Shown here piece after piece: positions 9,167-19,763 of a stretch of 64,000 bases of DNA (position 1 is the first letter of the stretch; each line of letters opens with the position of its first letter). The notes under the pieces were generated by a model. That model had not been told where the DNA came from, made no database searches, and worked only from the letters and a program-made list of their open reading frames with translations. A program made the position numbers and the translations under genes. The DNA is from Ottelia alismoides (taxonomy: Eukaryota > Streptophyta > Magnoliopsida > Alismatales > Hydrocharitaceae): the NCBI GenBank assembly GCA_037367405.1, contig JAZKJV010005755.1:124001-188000 (forward strand), given 5' to 3'.

Positions 9167-10521
9167 AGTTCCAGCACCTTATTGCTATCAGCAAAACGCT
9201 CAGTTTCCACACCCATACGCTGTGCCATCATTAAAAGAAGATTGCTCATGTGTGCATCTGCATTCGCCGGTCGACTACAAAGGCCGTAGTGGTCACCAGG
9301 CTTATCAAGCTTATAACCGTCGAAGTGTCCTTCGTTAAAGTCAATGTGACGTCCATGGTTTAATCCTAGATCGCTTCCTCCAGCAAGCACCAAAGGAAGA
9401 TTGGCATTTCCGTGGCTATGTCCATAAGACATGCCACTGCCGAACAGTGCCATGGTCGAATTTAAGAGGGGTTTACCATTCAAGTCTTTGGTCTCGGCCA
9501 GTTTTGTGAGGAAGTAGCTGAATTGTTCAACAGCAAACGTATCGCTCTTGGTCAATTTCTCCATATGTCCGGGGTCACCATTGTGATGACTTAGTTCATG
9601 ACGGGACTGTGAAATTCCAAGTTCAGGAATTGGGAGTCCCTGCCCTTCACTGCCGCTTGTGAAGGTTGCTACGCGCGTTGCATCGGTTTGAAATGCCAGC
9701 ACGATAAGGTCATAGACGGTGCGGAAGTATTCACCAGCTTGCGTATCTGGAATGTCGCGATTGGTCCGCGCACGATCGGCTTCGGACACGATGGGACGTG
9801 GAGTATCGAGCCATGTGTCGGCGCGCCGCGTCCGAATCTCCGTTTCACGCACCGAAGCGAGATACTGTTCGAGCCGCCCTTTATCCGCTGCCCCCATCTT
9901 GCGCTCTAAGTCACGGACTTCGGCAAGGTTCGCATCCAGTACGCTTCCTTTTCGGCGTAGCGCTTTGCGTTGTGCAGCGGTGCCACCTTTCGGCTCTTCA
10001 AACAAGAACGAAAAGATCTCGCTACAACGGCGCATCGCTGGTAGTCGTACGCCGTCGGCTGTCCATGCAAGCGAATCTTCACCGGGATTATGCGTCGTCG
10101 CGATTTCTAATGAATGAAAGCGAGTGAATCTCGAAGTCACTTCGGCCATCTTTTGATCAACCGAAATTGTGTTGCGATCCGAAGGGCCGAGTTTACCTCC
10201 GGTCAACCAAATCTTTTGGCAGTTATGGTGATACCCAAGTCCACCGGGATGATGTAAGCCACTGATGGGTGTGATGACTGAACGATGCTTTTCCAGGGGA
10301 GAAAGTGTCCGCGAAAGCTGGTAGTTTTTGCCAGATGTGGTGATTTGATAGTCGAGCGTGTTGACGCCGTTAGGTATGTAGATAAACGCGCTGCGTCGAG
10401 GCTCTGTGTTGAGCTCGGAACCTCGTGCGGTATTCATACATTCAAGCAGTGGGAGTGAAATACAGCTCCCCATCGCGCATAAAGCGTGACGTCTATCGAT
10501 CAACCAAGATTGCTTTCCCAT
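9163..10521 (-). CDS. DUF1552 domain-containing protein
   Basis: The 452-residue protein starts with a twin-arginine-like N-terminus ([20 protein letters not shown]), suggesting Tat export. It shows DUF1552 features such as [13 protein letters not shown], the [12 protein letters not shown] region and the C-terminal [20 protein letters not shown] segment. DUF1552 proteins are planctomycete/verrucomicrobial proteins almost always encoded next to DUF1592 cytochromes, as here. The start has AAGGAA 7 bases upstream and lies 12 bases after the DUF1592 stop. The function is undefined; the alkaline-phosphatase-like layout of the C-terminus suggests an exported hydrolase. Confidence 0.88.
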   Translation of the reverse strand: MGKQSWLIDRRHALCAMGSCISLPLLECMNTARGSELNTEPRRSAFIYIPNGVNTLDYQITTSGKNYQLSRTLSPLEKHRSVITPISGLHHPGGLGYHHNCQKIWLTGGKLGPSDRNTISVDQKMAEVTSRFTRFHSLEIATTHNPGEDSLAWTADGVRLPAMRRCSEIFSFLFEEPKGGTAAQRKALRRKGSVLDANLAEVRDLERKMGAADKGRLEQYLASVRETEIRTRRADTWLDTPRPIVSEADRARTNRDIPDTQAGEYFRTVYDLIVLAFQTDATRVATFTSGSEGQGLPIPELGISQSRHELSHHNGDPGHMEKLTKSDTFAVEQFSYFLTKLAETKDLNGKPLLNSTMALFGSGMSYGHSHGNANLPLVLAGGSDLGLNHGRHIDFNEGHFDGYKLDKPGDHYGLCSRPANADAHMSNLLLMMAQRMGVETERFADSNKVLEL

Positions 10522-10533
10522 ACAAAATTCCTT

Positions 10534-12975
10534 TCATCGTTTTCGAATCAAATTCGACAGGGCCACGGCTCGCACTATATCCTTGACACGGTATTCACAA
10601 CGTTTTGCTTCGGCTTCAATCACACGTATGTCGTCGACGTCATCCACGGTCAGCACGCGACGCAGGGCATAGGTGCAAAGGTGCTCGACGAATGAGTGAA
10701 GGAATTGATCTCGGTCTTCAAGCAATCGCTGCTTGAATTGTTGTGCATCGGAAAAAGCCCGTCCATCTGGCATCTGGCCAGCAGGATTAATCAATGGGTC
10801 TTCTCCAATACCGCGTTCGACTTTCTCACGTGTTCGCCATTGTCCAATCGCATCGTATTGATCCCAAGCGAGTCCGAGAGGATCGATGTTGCGATGGCAC
10901 GCCGCGCAGTTCGCATCTTGGCGATGGGCTTCGAGTTTCTCGCGAATCGTCGCTTTTGGACTTTCTGGCGGATTCGGCTCAATCGCGCTTACATTGGCTG
11001 GCGGTGGAGGTGGTGTTTTGCCAAAGATCGATTCGCTAATCCAAACACCGCGATGCACAGGGCGATGACGCGTGCCGTCCGAAGTCAAACCGAGCACGGC
11101 GCCCGTTGTCAATAAACCACCGCGATGGTCTTCAGGTTTAAGCGAGACGCGCTGAAAGCCTCCGGATTTCGGTTCGGGTAGTCCATAAAACTCGCAAAGT
11201 CGTGGATTCGCGATGGTCCAATCCGATTCAATGAAACCGTCGATCGGTAAGTTCTTGTCATACATCTCGCGAAAGTACTCAATGACTTCGCGTCGCATGC
11301 TGGTTTCAAGCCATGCATCGTAACGGGGAAAGAGTTTCTGATCGGGAGGAAACGTACCCAAGCGATGGAGTTGAAGCCACTGTCGTGCAAAGTCTTCGGC
11401 AAAGTTTGTGACCTTCGGATCGGCGAGCAATCGTTCAACTGTTTTCGATAACTCGCCCGCTTTCAACCTTCCTTGCTTTGCGTCATCGAACAACTCCGCG
11501 TCCGGCATCGAACTCCAGAGAAAATAAGAAAGCCTTGAGGCTAATTCCCAATCGGTGAGTTGTTCTCGAGGACTGACATCCCCTTCGACAAGGTAAATAA
11601 AGTTTCGGGATGTAAGAACGCCCTGTAAAGCTGCAAGGTAAGCGTCCGTTGCCTTCTCTCCAGCGTCTTTCTCCGATTGATATGTTTGCAAAAAACTCTG
11701 AAGCTCGGCCATGTGAATTGGCCGGCGCCATGCGCGTTCGGCGAAACGATGCAAATGTTGAGCAACCAGTTCGTTAGTGGCATCTAACGGTGGCATTATG
11801 TTAGCCCTGAATGCTCTTTCTGAGTCAGACTCCAATGGTCCTTCCCATTCAATCCAATCGAGAAGTACCGTGGAGAAGACCCCATTACCATTTCCGTCAA
11901 ACATCTGTGGAGCGGTGGGATTCAATAGCAGAGTTTCGCTGCTATGCGTAAAGATATACTGGCTGCTACTTAAAGCATTGCGATAATGGGCACCTTTGCG
12001 TCGATCGATCGTATGAGTGGATACGACGTTGAGGTGAAGATTGGTAGGCATCTCAAGGAGAACGTCAAATTCGTAAACTTGCGGATGATCTTCATCCGCT
12101 GTGATATCGAATTCAATCAGCCCTTCGGTTGTTTCTTCACCTGTTGCTTTGCCAATGCTTAGATGGGCAGGCTGTCCACCAAGAGGACGAATTCCGCTTG
12201 CTTGAATGCGAACACGATAAAGTCCACTATGTTCTTCCCCCGTTTTACCGAACCAGTTCGGCGAAAGGGCTGTTTCAACACGCCCGGGAAAGAGCAAGTA
12301 GCGAAGCGGTCGCTTGATGCCGAAACGATCGAGTAATTCTTGTTGTGATTTGCCGCCGGAGTAGCGTAGCTCGGCGGCAGTCTTACGTACCTTGCGAGCT
12401 TCGCGCGGTACTGCGGGGAATGCGCGATTGAGGATTAACTCGGAAGCGCGGTAATAGCGATCAACATGAGAAGGAGAAAGTGATAGCTCGGAACCTATGC
12501 GCTCGAAACCATGCCACAGCGTGTCAGCGTTCAACTCCCCAGGCTTGGCAGGATCGTATCGGACGCCGAGCAAGTCGTACACGGTGTTCTGGTATTCCTT
12601 GCGACTCAGTCGATAGTGCGACACCGGAGGACGCGCTGCCATCCGCGCAGCTCTTCCTTCTTTGATCTTAGAGTCAAGGAGGTTAATGAAGCTTGCGATT
12701 TCTGCCTCGGAAGGTTTCGCTTCGTCCTTCGGAGGCATCTCGCCAGCATTGATCCGTTCATTGATCTCAACCCACTTGTGGGTGTCTTTACCTGTACGAA
12801 AATCCCGCGAAAGCTGTTTTAATTCGAGTTCACCTTCGGCTGTCTCCGCATTGTGACAACGAACGCAGTGTTTAGCGAGGAACGCTTCGAACGGTTCCGC
12901 GGAGACTACGTTCCAAGCGAGACTAAGAACCCAAATAAGCAACATCGCAGGCACCGATACTCCACGAAAGACCAA
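10534..12975 (-). CDS. Planctomycete cytochrome c domain protein (PSCyt1-DUF1587-DUF1592-DUF1588-DUF1585)
   Basis: The 813-residue protein has a short signal peptide, then a heme-binding CVRCH near residue 36 in PSCyt1. Next come DUF1587 ([18 protein letters not shown] near 120), DUF1592 ([18 protein letters not shown] near 485), DUF1588 with a second CxxCH ([16 protein letters not shown] near 700) and DUF1585 at the end ([14 protein letters not shown]). This is the complete domain order of the family and allows two c-type hemes. It leads the operon with the DUF1552 gene and the unknown gene. It probably resides in the periplasm; redox partner and substrate are unknown. Confidence 0.92.
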   Translation of the reverse strand: MVFRGVSVPAMLLIWVLSLAWNVVSAEPFEAFLAKHCVRCHNAETAEGELELKQLSRDFRTGKDTHKWVEINERINAGEMPPKDEAKPSEAEIASFINLLDSKIKEGRAARMAARPPVSHYRLSRKEYQNTVYDLLGVRYDPAKPGELNADTLWHGFERIGSELSLSPSHVDRYYRASELILNRAFPAVPREARKVRKTAAELRYSGGKSQQELLDRFGIKRPLRYLLFPGRVETALSPNWFGKTGEEHSGLYRVRIQASGIRPLGGQPAHLSIGKATGEETTEGLIEFDITADEDHPQVYEFDVLLEMPTNLHLNVVSTHTIDRRKGAHYRNALSSSQYIFTHSSETLLLNPTAPQMFDGNGNGVFSTVLLDWIEWEGPLESDSERAFRANIMPPLDATNELVAQHLHRFAERAWRRPIHMAELQSFLQTYQSEKDAGEKATDAYLAALQGVLTSRNFIYLVEGDVSPREQLTDWELASRLSYFLWSSMPDAELFDDAKQGRLKAGELSKTVERLLADPKVTNFAEDFARQWLQLHRLGTFPPDQKLFPRYDAWLETSMRREVIEYFREMYDKNLPIDGFIESDWTIANPRLCEFYGLPEPKSGGFQRVSLKPEDHRGGLLTTGAVLGLTSDGTRHRPVHRGVWISESIFGKTPPPPPANVSAIEPNPPESPKATIREKLEAHRQDANCAACHRNIDPLGLAWDQYDAIGQWRTREKVERGIGEDPLINPAGQMPDGRAFSDAQQFKQRLLEDRDQFLHSFVEHLCTYALRRVLTVDDVDDIRVIEAEAKRCEYRVKDIVRAVALSNLIRKR

Positions 12976-13275
12976 TGACCAGTGGTGTCTAGTTTAACCT
13001 AAACCAGCACTTCGTGAGCGATCCATTGCATCCGGGAAAGCTATGTATTTTTGTACTTACCAGGGTGCACACCGCAGCCCGCTGTTGAAAGCGTGGTGTT
13101 CGCCGTGCCCTTCCTGGTGACATGCTTTGGTACCATGGGTCTCGCCATGTCCAGCAAGGCGGTTAAGCGAAGAAAATCTAATCGGCGCAATACGTTTTTG
13201 TCGTCATCCGTTTTGCTTCCCCAAGCAAAATGCGGTACAACTCCGGTTCACTCAACCCACAAGGAAGGTCGCGTT
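12976..13275. promoter_or_regulatory. Divergent intergenic region with a dispersed palindrome at 13129-13152
   Basis: This 300-bp gap separates divergent genes and must hold both promoters; I cannot place -10/-35 boxes with confidence. At 13129-13152 lies an imperfect palindrome of the GG-CCATGG-N6-CCATG-CC type. It resembles two 24-bp palindromes at 38082-38105 and 38236-38259, so it may be a dispersed repeat rather than an operator. Confidence 0.4.
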
Positions 13276-14064
13276 ATGGTTCGGCGAATCAGTGCGTACG
13301 TGATGGTCTTTTGTGCCTTGGCGATCGGCAGTCATCCTCTGCGGGCCGATGAACCTTCTGAAGGAAAGAAAGCGAAAGTTTACTCATTGACTTGGAGTGA
13401 TGTTGAGTCGCTGCCAAGTATCGAGCAGTTTCGAGCACAGCCAACCAATCAATTTATCGTCCCCTGGGAGGTTTATCGCACTGGGCATCCTTACTTCGGC
13501 ACGCGAGCGAATAGACCACACTCTGGCGGCCATCTTTATTTCCGACTCCTTGAAACGCCGTTAGACGCGACAAAGCCCGAGCAGTATCCACCGATCTTTG
13601 CCTTTGCCGATGGGATTGTGACGCGAGTGGACGAAGCGTTTCGATTGCGACCCGTTTACTTTCCCAGTTTAGGAACGACGCGTGCTAATGTTCGTTACGG
13701 GGTCGACATCACGTTTGCTCGGTCCGGCGATCGGCCTGTTTCCTTTCATTACAGTATTGAGCCGATGGTTGATCCGGGCGACTTGGACTTCTATCGCCGC
13801 TTCTTGCTGGTAAGTCCAGGACAGAAAGTACGTAAAGGGGACACGATCGCTCGAATGTACTTGCCTCCGCTACGAGCAGATGCGGAGAACTCGCACATTC
13901 ATTTTAATCTAATCTGTGAGCGACAGTTCCAAGCTCCAGTGATCTTCGGCCCGCAAGTTGTTGAGAGATTCGCAGCGAAGTGGGACCAGCAGCGCATGCG
14001 TGAAGATTGGCCTGTGCCACCATGCATGGGTTGGCAACTCGATCCCGTCGAATCTCCTTTCTAG
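13276..14064 (+). CDS. Secreted M23 peptidase-like (LytM fold) protein
   Basis: The start at 13276 has AAGGAAGG 9 bases upstream and gives a signal peptide (YVMVFCALAIGSHPLRA). The frame is open further upstream, but with no signal. The 262-residue protein shows LytM/M23-type features: FADGIVTRVDEAF, a turn SPGQKVRKGDTIA and a C-terminal SHIHFNLI, matching the HxH metal motif. The usual first zinc ligand motif HxxxD is not evident, so it may be a non-catalytic or diverged member. The stop codon is followed immediately by a palindromic repeat. Confidence 0.6.
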   Translation: MVRRISAYVMVFCALAIGSHPLRADEPSEGKKAKVYSLTWSDVESLPSIEQFRAQPTNQFIVPWEVYRTGHPYFGTRANRPHSGGHLYFRLLETPLDATKPEQYPPIFAFADGIVTRVDEAFRLRPVYFPSLGTTRANVRYGVDITFARSGDRPVSFHYSIEPMVDPGDLDFYRRFLLVSPGQKVRKGDTIARMYLPPLRADAENSHIHFNLICERQFQAPVIFGPQVVERFAAKWDQQRMREDWPVPPCMGWQLDPVESPF

Positions 14065-14088
14065 CGCTGGTGTTCCAGCTTCAGCTGG
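14065..14088. repeat. Palindromic repeat, CGCTGG family, copy 1
   Basis: A 24-base element beginning CGCTGGTGTTCCAGCTTCAG, with an internal hairpin (CCAGC-TTCA-GCTGG). It is identical to copies at 19653-19676 and 22540-22563. This copy begins on the base after the TAG stop of the preceding gene. Confidence 0.8.
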
Positions 14089-14135
14089 TCCCCGCTGTCC
14101 TTAATCATTTCCTAAATGCCTCAAAGTCACATTAA

Positions 14136-14969
14136 CTCTCTCGTTATCGAACGCAAGAAGGTGCGAGCTTTGGGCTTGGACACACATTGGGACCGTTTCT
14201 TGGAGCTGCACTCGCGCCTCTCCATCTTCGAGCACCGCTATACGTGATGTGCGCGATTGAAGTCGTGTACTTCGGATTTGGGTGGTTCACGGTACAAGCT
14301 CCCCAGACGCCCGCGCGGAAACTGGCTGATCCTTGCCGTAGCGATTCAACACCCTCGATTCTGCGAAGCGTATTCCTACACAGGGTCGTAGGTGGAATTA
14401 CCTTTTCTGTATTGATTAGTTCTTTTGCGCAAAGAGGCTTAGAGAGTTTATTTGTTGTTTACACGCACTTTCGATACGCTTGGAATCTAACCGAATCCGG
14501 AATCGCACTGGGCGTCATCGGAGTGACTAACCTCCTCGTCCAAGGACTGTTTGCTCACCCTCTGATTCAACGACATGGCGCTAAGTTCACGGCACTGGCA
14601 GGAGCATTGTTATTGTCGCTCGGTTTCCTGGGACTCTCGTTAGCCCAATCAACTTGGCAGGTGTACTTCGCACTAGGCATTGGCACACTGGGTGGACTTG
14701 CAGGACCCGCGCTACAGACGATCGTTACGGGCATTGTGCGTGCTGAAGAGCAAGGTCGTATCCAAGGTGTCTTTACTGCCTTAGTCAACATGGCATGCGT
14801 TCTCGCCCCAATGGCTTTTGCATCGGTGCTGTTTCCGTGGTGTACCCAAAACATGACGGTTTCAACCTTCGCGGGATTTCCATTTCTGGTGGGAAGCTTC
14901 CTGGTGGCTGTGTCCCTCACCGTCCTTTGGTCTTCACTCCCGTCTGAGCAGGTAGGCGAACGCACATAA
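14136..14969 (+). pseudogene. MFS transporter, N-terminal part missing
   Basis: The frame opens right after an in-frame stop and encodes about 277 residues with no convincing start codon; a TTG at 14187 is the first candidate. The visible protein begins in the GASFGLGHTLGPFLGA segment, which matches the conserved GxxxGPxxGG motif of MFS helix 5. It continues through about seven more helices. Helices 1-4, which carry the proton/drug antiport motifs, are absent. Full-length relatives (TetA-like) have about 400 residues. I therefore read this as a truncated relic next to a repeat element. Confidence 0.75.
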
Positions 14970-15227
14970 AAGGATCTGCATCCATATTGAAATCCGATTT
15001 GCCATCAAGATATCCACTCATCTGCGATAGATGATTCGGGATCGTTTATGAAATCATGAAGATTTGAAGAGGAACCCGGTTGGCAAAAAGAGTGAGTCTT
15101 CCTGAAGCAGTCCTCAAAGCTGTCGCGGTGGCGGATTCGCCGCTGATGGTGAAACAAACGTCCCTTACGGATAAGGCAAAAACTTTATTCGCAGAACCGC
15201 ACGTATCAAGAGTCGTACGACGTTTAA
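14970..15227. other. Intergenic region with no supported gene
   Basis: An open frame at 15080-15268 lacks coding support and runs into the DUF1559 relic in another frame. It could be the remains of the missing 5' part of that gene. Nothing else is seen. Confidence 0.4.
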
Positions 15228-15761
15228 GGTGCTTTTATTACTGCGATCGACGCAGGATACACGTATGACGATGCGCAGATCGATAAGGCGCGACATGCGG
15301 CGAACCCTTCTTGGTGGAAGTCACCGAAGGACTTTAAACTCAATTTCGCATCCATGATCGATGGATTGAGCAGCACACTTGCCGCCGGGGAACTCCATCA
15401 CGGTATCAAAGGATTTACGAGCACGAAAATCTACAGCTTATCGGTTGGCTCTACCCCCATCGCTTCGAGTGGCTTTACTGCATGGGGTGCCGACAATGGT
15501 GATTACTTCTGCGAGGGAACGACTAACGTTAAAATGAACACTTGGTCGGGTCCTTACTATGCACGAGGCATGACCTCGGCCGAAATTCGGAATTGTATCT
15601 TCAACAGCCCGAACTTCTCTTTCCGTAGTCTTCATCGCGGAGGTTGTAATTTCCTTTTGCTGGATGGCTCCGTGCGATTCATGACCGATTCGATCGATAT
15701 GCAAGTTTATCGTGCACTCGGAAGCCGCAACAAAGGAGATAACAATGGAACGAACCAGTAA
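15228..15761 (+). pseudogene. DUF1559 protein, N-terminal half missing
   Basis: Open frame from just after an in-frame TAA. The translation carries typical DUF1559 C-terminal sequence: [40 protein letters not shown] and the terminal [18 protein letters not shown]. The prepilin leader and first half of the domain are absent, and no good start precedes the conserved part; the first ATG is at 15354. The partner lipoprotein gene still follows and overlaps its end by 17 bases, so this was a normal DUF1559-lipoprotein pair before truncation. Confidence 0.8.
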
Positions 15762-16224
15762 CTGCTTCCTGGCTTTCCGTCATTCTGGCCGACTCGGTAC
15801 TGTATTGTCCCTTTCACTTGCGGCATTTGTGGCTGCATGTAACGGATCCGTTTCAGTACCTGATACGGTTCCAGTCAAAGGAACAGTAACCATCAAAGGG
15901 AAACCAGCCGGTGGCGTTCGCGTCACATTTCATCAGCTGGAAAAGTCCGACATTGGCTTTGTTCCCATTGGAGATACAGGACCTGATGGAGTGTTTAAGT
16001 TAAGTACCGGAGCGCCATTGAATGGTGCCCCTCCAGGCGATTACATCGTTACGTTTGAGCGACCTATCATCGATCCCAAGAATCCAGTCGAGACAGAGAT
16101 CGACGCCTTCCTTGGAAAGTACAGTGATCCAAAGCAGAGCCAATGGAAAGTGACGGTGTTACCCTCACCTAACGTTTTCAAATTCAGCCTTTGGCGTCCA
16201 CGAGACCAGGACAACTCTCGCTGA
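15745..16224 (+). CDS. Lipoprotein with carboxypeptidase-regulatory-like (transthyretin-like) domain
   Basis: The start at 15745 has AAAGGAG 7-8 bases upstream. The 159-residue protein has a signal peptide with lipobox VAAC near residue 31. A beta-sandwich with [19 protein letters not shown] and ending [11 protein letters not shown] follows, the usual pattern of the small lipoproteins encoded after DUF1559 genes in planctomycetes. It is expected at the envelope. It overlaps the upstream DUF1559 relic by 17 bases. It appears intact although its partner is truncated. Confidence 0.8.
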   Translation: MERTSNCFLAFRHSGRLGTVLSLSLAAFVAACNGSVSVPDTVPVKGTVTIKGKPAGGVRVTFHQLEKSDIGFVPIGDTGPDGVFKLSTGAPLNGAPPGDYIVTFERPIIDPKNPVETEIDAFLGKYSDPKQSQWKVTVLPSPNVFKFSLWRPRDQDNSR

Positions 16225-16241
16225 TGGATCATTTGTTGACA

Positions 16242-18536
16242 TCAGTACCACATGGTCAAGGTGAATCTTGCCATGATCGGTTCGACGGGATGATAGTGGT
16301 AGTCCTCTAACGCTGCCAAGCCGAGGGGCTGTGACTCATAGAAGTACGTGATGTCGTTGTCCTTTCGATTCAGCACATTGAAAATGTCCAGTGCGGCTTG
16401 CCAGCGCTTGGTTTGATATCCGATTTCCGTGTTGAGCAGCGATGTAGTACTCGAACGCGCCGAATTGTCTTCGATAAGCGATGCGGGACCGTAGTGACGC
16501 AGCCGCCATGCGTTGTACCAAGGACTGTTGGGGGATTTGAGCATCAGTCCCGCGCCGACTACGTTTTCCACCGCGTTTGGAATCCGTTCCCCCGTGGTAA
16601 ATCGTGGACGTACATGCGACGCATCGAGATCGAGTACCGCCCAACGATTAAGTGACCAGTTGTTCGTCCACGTAATTCCATTGCGCTCGCTGGCAGGTCC
16701 AGGCTCTGTCGTTCCCGCGTCGCCGACAAAGACCAATTCAGAGTCGAGTTCTAAATGCCAGTACGTGATCGAACTGATCCAGTCTGGAGTTAACCACGAT
16801 CTCGCACCTATTTCCCGCCCTTTCGATTTAACCAATGGATTTGCTGGATCGACACTGCTGTTGATCCCACGCGTGTCATTGCTATGAAAACTATGGCCCC
16901 AGTTTAAGAATAATTCGGTGTCGGCCCACGGTCCCAGGACGAGACCCGCCTTGGGGCTGAGAATCTGATCATAGACTGTTCCGGAATCTGCAGGGGTAAT
17001 GCGAGAGCGATTATGAAATCGAAAAGCGTCGCCCCGCAATCCAGCCGTGGTGCGCATCCACGGAGTCCAGCGAATATCGTTGCGATAATACAAAGCGACG
17101 TTCTGCTGATCAACATTATCGCTGCGAACTTGGGACACCAACGCACGTTGGTTTGTTCGATTCAATTCGAGGTCGTAGATGTTATCGGAACGAAACTGAG
17201 TCCCAAGGGTATGATCAACGTCATCGCTGCGAATGATGCGTTGCAGATTATAGCCGGTATAGTATCTCCCATCTCTTTGTTGGATTTGGTCGCCGTTGAC
17301 CGGGTCGTCCAAGAAATACGTGAAGTTGGAAAAGAGATTTAGGTCGTAGTAGCTAAGAAAGACATTCGCCGTCGTCTTTTGGGTGCGATCTTCGCTCCAA
17401 GATTGATAGTTCAACGTAGCGCGCGAACTCCTGCCACCGTCAGATGGATCAAGCGAACCAAAGCGATCAACCAGTCCCGCTTCGACCGCTTGATTGGCAA
17501 TTTGATTGGTTGCAGTCCACTGGCCCGAGTATCCCATCAGTGTCAGCGCATGTCCATCGCGTTCATTCCCGCGCGACCAAGCAATCACTCCGTTAAACTT
17601 TTGAAAGTCTTCCGGTACATCCCAAGGGCCATTGTAAAACACGGTTTCAAACGCATAGAGCGTCGCGCCTTGTTTGGTGCTGATGGAGTCGGCCACGAAG
17701 GTACGGTAATAATCGAATTGCCCGGCCGTAACCGATGCGATGCCAGCTGGCAATGTACGTCGATACTGAAGATCCACACCCCCTGCAGAACTGAAATCAC
17801 CGTATCGGGTCGAGTAGGGGCCCAATTGATAGTCTGCACTCTCTATCAACTCGGGAATCAGCCAGTTGATATCGAGATACCCTTGTCCATGTGCATGGGA
17901 TGGGAGATTGATAGGGACCTCATTGACTCTAAGGGCCAAGTCGGTTCCGTGATCGAGATTGAAACCGCGTACGAAATACTGATTTGCTTTGCCACTGCCG
18001 CTGTGTTGCGTGGCGATTAAGCCGGGGACTTGTTCAAGCACTTCGGCGGGGCGCGAAAAGGGACGATCGGCAATCTCCGCTTGATTAAATTGACCTTCGG
18101 ATGCAGAACTCGTTTTCCCTAACGTGTTCGCTGAACGACCGCCGTTGTTCGACGAAGGGAGCAAAGGATTCCCGCGTGCGGAGTCAGTTGAACGGTTACT
18201 GGAATTGTTTCCTGGACGGCTCGCATCGAGAAAAGTGTTTCTCGAATCAGCGTTGTCCGATGTATCCGGACGCTTCGGTAGGGTGGACGGCGTGGGTTCA
18301 GGAATCGTGAGCGGATTCGACTCAACCGTAGAGTTTTGAGGTGAAGGTGCCGCGTGGGGCACGTTTTCAGTCCCTGTTGATTCGATCTTTGTAGGTGGGA
18401 CGACTTGAATCTCAGGAAGCGTCCCCCGCGGTTTTTTATCCGGAGTTTGACCGAAGCTCCAAGTTGGCCCGTGCGCGATCAGTAAGATAATGACTGCCAA
18501 CGCCATGGCGCTTCCATGCGTCAATCTCTTCGCCAT
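16242..18536 (-). CDS. TonB-dependent outer-membrane receptor
   Basis: The protein has about 764 residues. The start at 18536 (MAKRLTHGSAMALAVIILLI) gives a clean signal peptide; an ATG 9 codons upstream (18563) is also possible. After a long Pro/Ser-rich linker comes the plug domain (RPAEVLEQVPGLIATQHSG, NQYFVRGFNLDHGTDLALRV, ESADYQLGPYSTRYGDFSSA). A large beta-barrel follows, ending in an aromatic residue (MARFTLTMWY) as expected for BAM-assembled barrels. It should import a siderophore, sugar or other ligand in an energy-dependent way; no TonB gene is nearby. It converges with the lipoprotein gene, 17 bases apart. Confidence 0.88.
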   Translation of the reverse strand: MAKRLTHGSAMALAVIILLIAHGPTWSFGQTPDKKPRGTLPEIQVVPPTKIESTGTENVPHAAPSPQNSTVESNPLTIPEPTPSTLPKRPDTSDNADSRNTFLDASRPGNNSSNRSTDSARGNPLLPSSNNGGRSANTLGKTSSASEGQFNQAEIADRPFSRPAEVLEQVPGLIATQHSGSGKANQYFVRGFNLDHGTDLALRVNEVPINLPSHAHGQGYLDINWLIPELIESADYQLGPYSTRYGDFSSAGGVDLQYRRTLPAGIASVTAGQFDYYRTFVADSISTKQGATLYAFETVFYNGPWDVPEDFQKFNGVIAWSRGNERDGHALTLMGYSGQWTATNQIANQAVEAGLVDRFGSLDPSDGGRSSRATLNYQSWSEDRTQKTTANVFLSYYDLNLFSNFTYFLDDPVNGDQIQQRDGRYYTGYNLQRIIRSDDVDHTLGTQFRSDNIYDLELNRTNQRALVSQVRSDNVDQQNVALYYRNDIRWTPWMRTTAGLRGDAFRFHNRSRITPADSGTVYDQILSPKAGLVLGPWADTELFLNWGHSFHSNDTRGINSSVDPANPLVKSKGREIGARSWLTPDWISSITYWHLELDSELVFVGDAGTTEPGPASERNGITWTNNWSLNRWAVLDLDASHVRPRFTTGERIPNAVENVVGAGLMLKSPNSPWYNAWRLRHYGPASLIEDNSARSSTTSLLNTEIGYQTKRWQAALDIFNVLNRKDNDITYFYESQPLGLAALEDYHYHPVEPIMARFTLTMWY

Positions 18537-18672
18537 TTGCCGGTCCCATTCAAAAGAATCCATCCAAGAGTTGTTTCGTGCACAACCGGTACGAAAGGCA
18601 AAGCAATTGGCAAAAGGCCGGCTTGGACCGGTTAGTCAAACTTTGCGTAGGCGGGGTGAACTAGGTGAGTTT

Positions 18673-18756
18673 GGCGGCCCCGTGCTCTATGCGAGCGTCG
18701 TCGCTGAGCCATTTCTCCTATTGCGTCGCGGTGATCGGCTCTACGCGATTAAGTAG
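18673..18756 (+). pseudogene. C-terminal scrap of a PQQ-like beta-propeller protein
   Basis: About 27 residues ending GRL-type DRLYAIK before a stop (GGPVLYASVVAEPFLLL, then RRGDRLYAIK) match the last blade of PQQ-like propeller proteins. The frame upstream runs into the antisense of the TonB receptor start, so only the tail of the gene remains. Confidence 0.5.
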
Positions 18757-18962
18757 CTTGAGTTCGCCCCGATAGTGGACAGGTTGGCATTCGTTAGCGC
18801 ACGCACCGATGAAATCTACCAACCCATCTTTGAAAAAGAATTAACCCACCCTAAGAAAAAGGTGTCGTCAGTCGTTATCAAAGGACGGGGCGTCCGAATA
18901 GCCTGTACCAAAGTCTTCCGTGCAATGCTTGTCAGGCTAATCAACCGTATTGGAGCCAAGCT

Positions 18963-19652
18963 GTGAAAACATACATGTCGCTTTGTAGTTTAGTCGTATG
19001 GCTCGTAGGCAACTCGGCCCTGTCGGCGGCCGAGCCCATGAGCACGGAGAAACTCAATACTTTGGAAAGCAAACTTGTCGGATCTTGGATGGGCCGTTCT
19101 GCCTGCGCGGGTAATCTAGTATTCCAAGCCGATCGAACCTATCACCATGTCGATTTTGGTCCTGGAGGAGGCATGTTTGAGGTCGGCACGTGGAAGCTTG
19201 AGGTGGCGGAACTGCCGCCGACATTGGTTCTCACTTCGTTTCCTACTGAAGCGACTGCGGAGGATGAGAACAAGGTGAGCCGAGTTTACCTTCTAAGGTT
19301 AAACGATAACGAACTGAATTTCCGTTGGTCCAACCCAAACAACTCGATTATGTATAAGCACCAGCGTGGCACAGAGCACGACAACGTGGCCATACGAATT
19401 GCGATTTTAGATCATGCAGTACAACGGTACTTAGGCCATGAGAAGTACGGTGCCGGAGTCAATCTTCCAGCCAATCTTAAGACGCTTGTGGATCGAAACA
19501 TCTTACACTCAACCGCGTCACTGCTGGATCCGTGGGGAAACGAATTTCAATACGATGTTACGGGCAGAAAGACAAAGAACGCTCAGGTTCCCGATATCTG
19601 GACCGTGAGTCCCGAAAAGCAAGTTATCGACAACTGGTCCAACCGCAACTAA
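18963..19652 (+). CDS. Secreted two-domain protein: lipocalin-like part plus GspG-like C-terminus
   Basis: The 229-residue protein has a signal peptide ending near NSALSAA. The middle part (LVGSWMGRSACAGNLVF, YHHVDFGPGGGMFEVGTWKL) looks like the small beta-barrel domain used for GxW-type lipocalin-like proteins. The last 65 residues (LPANLKTLVDRNIL, LLDPWGNEFQYD, PDIWTVSPEKQ) closely follow the C-terminal domain of the type II secretion major pseudopilin GspG, including DPWGNxxQY, but no prepilin leader is present. A repeat element begins on the base after its TAA stop. Function unknown. Confidence 0.65.
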   Translation: MKTYMSLCSLVVWLVGNSALSAAEPMSTEKLNTLESKLVGSWMGRSACAGNLVFQADRTYHHVDFGPGGGMFEVGTWKLEVAELPPTLVLTSFPTEATAEDENKVSRVYLLRLNDNELNFRWSNPNNSIMYKHQRGTEHDNVAIRIAILDHAVQRYLGHEKYGAGVNLPANLKTLVDRNILHSTASLLDPWGNEFQYDVTGRKTKNAQVPDIWTVSPEKQVIDNWSNRN

Positions 19653-19676
19653 CGCTGGTGTTCCAGCTTCAGCTGG
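19653..19676. repeat. Palindromic repeat, CGCTGG family, copy 2
   Basis: Identical over 24 bases to the element at 14065-14088, and again placed on the base after a stop codon. The next 85 bases up to the DUF2254 stop hold no gene. Confidence 0.8.
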
Positions 19677-19763
19677 CTCTTTCACGCGAAGCTCCCGAAG
19701 TGGCGGAACTCGCAATAAAGATGGGCTTGGGAAGGAGCCTCTATAAGACTTATCGAAGTGAAC

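Noticed and set aside
14187..14969. Functional MFS transporter starting at a TTG
   Set aside because: The protein begins in the helix-5 motif, so the first four helices are missing; a working transporter is unlikely.
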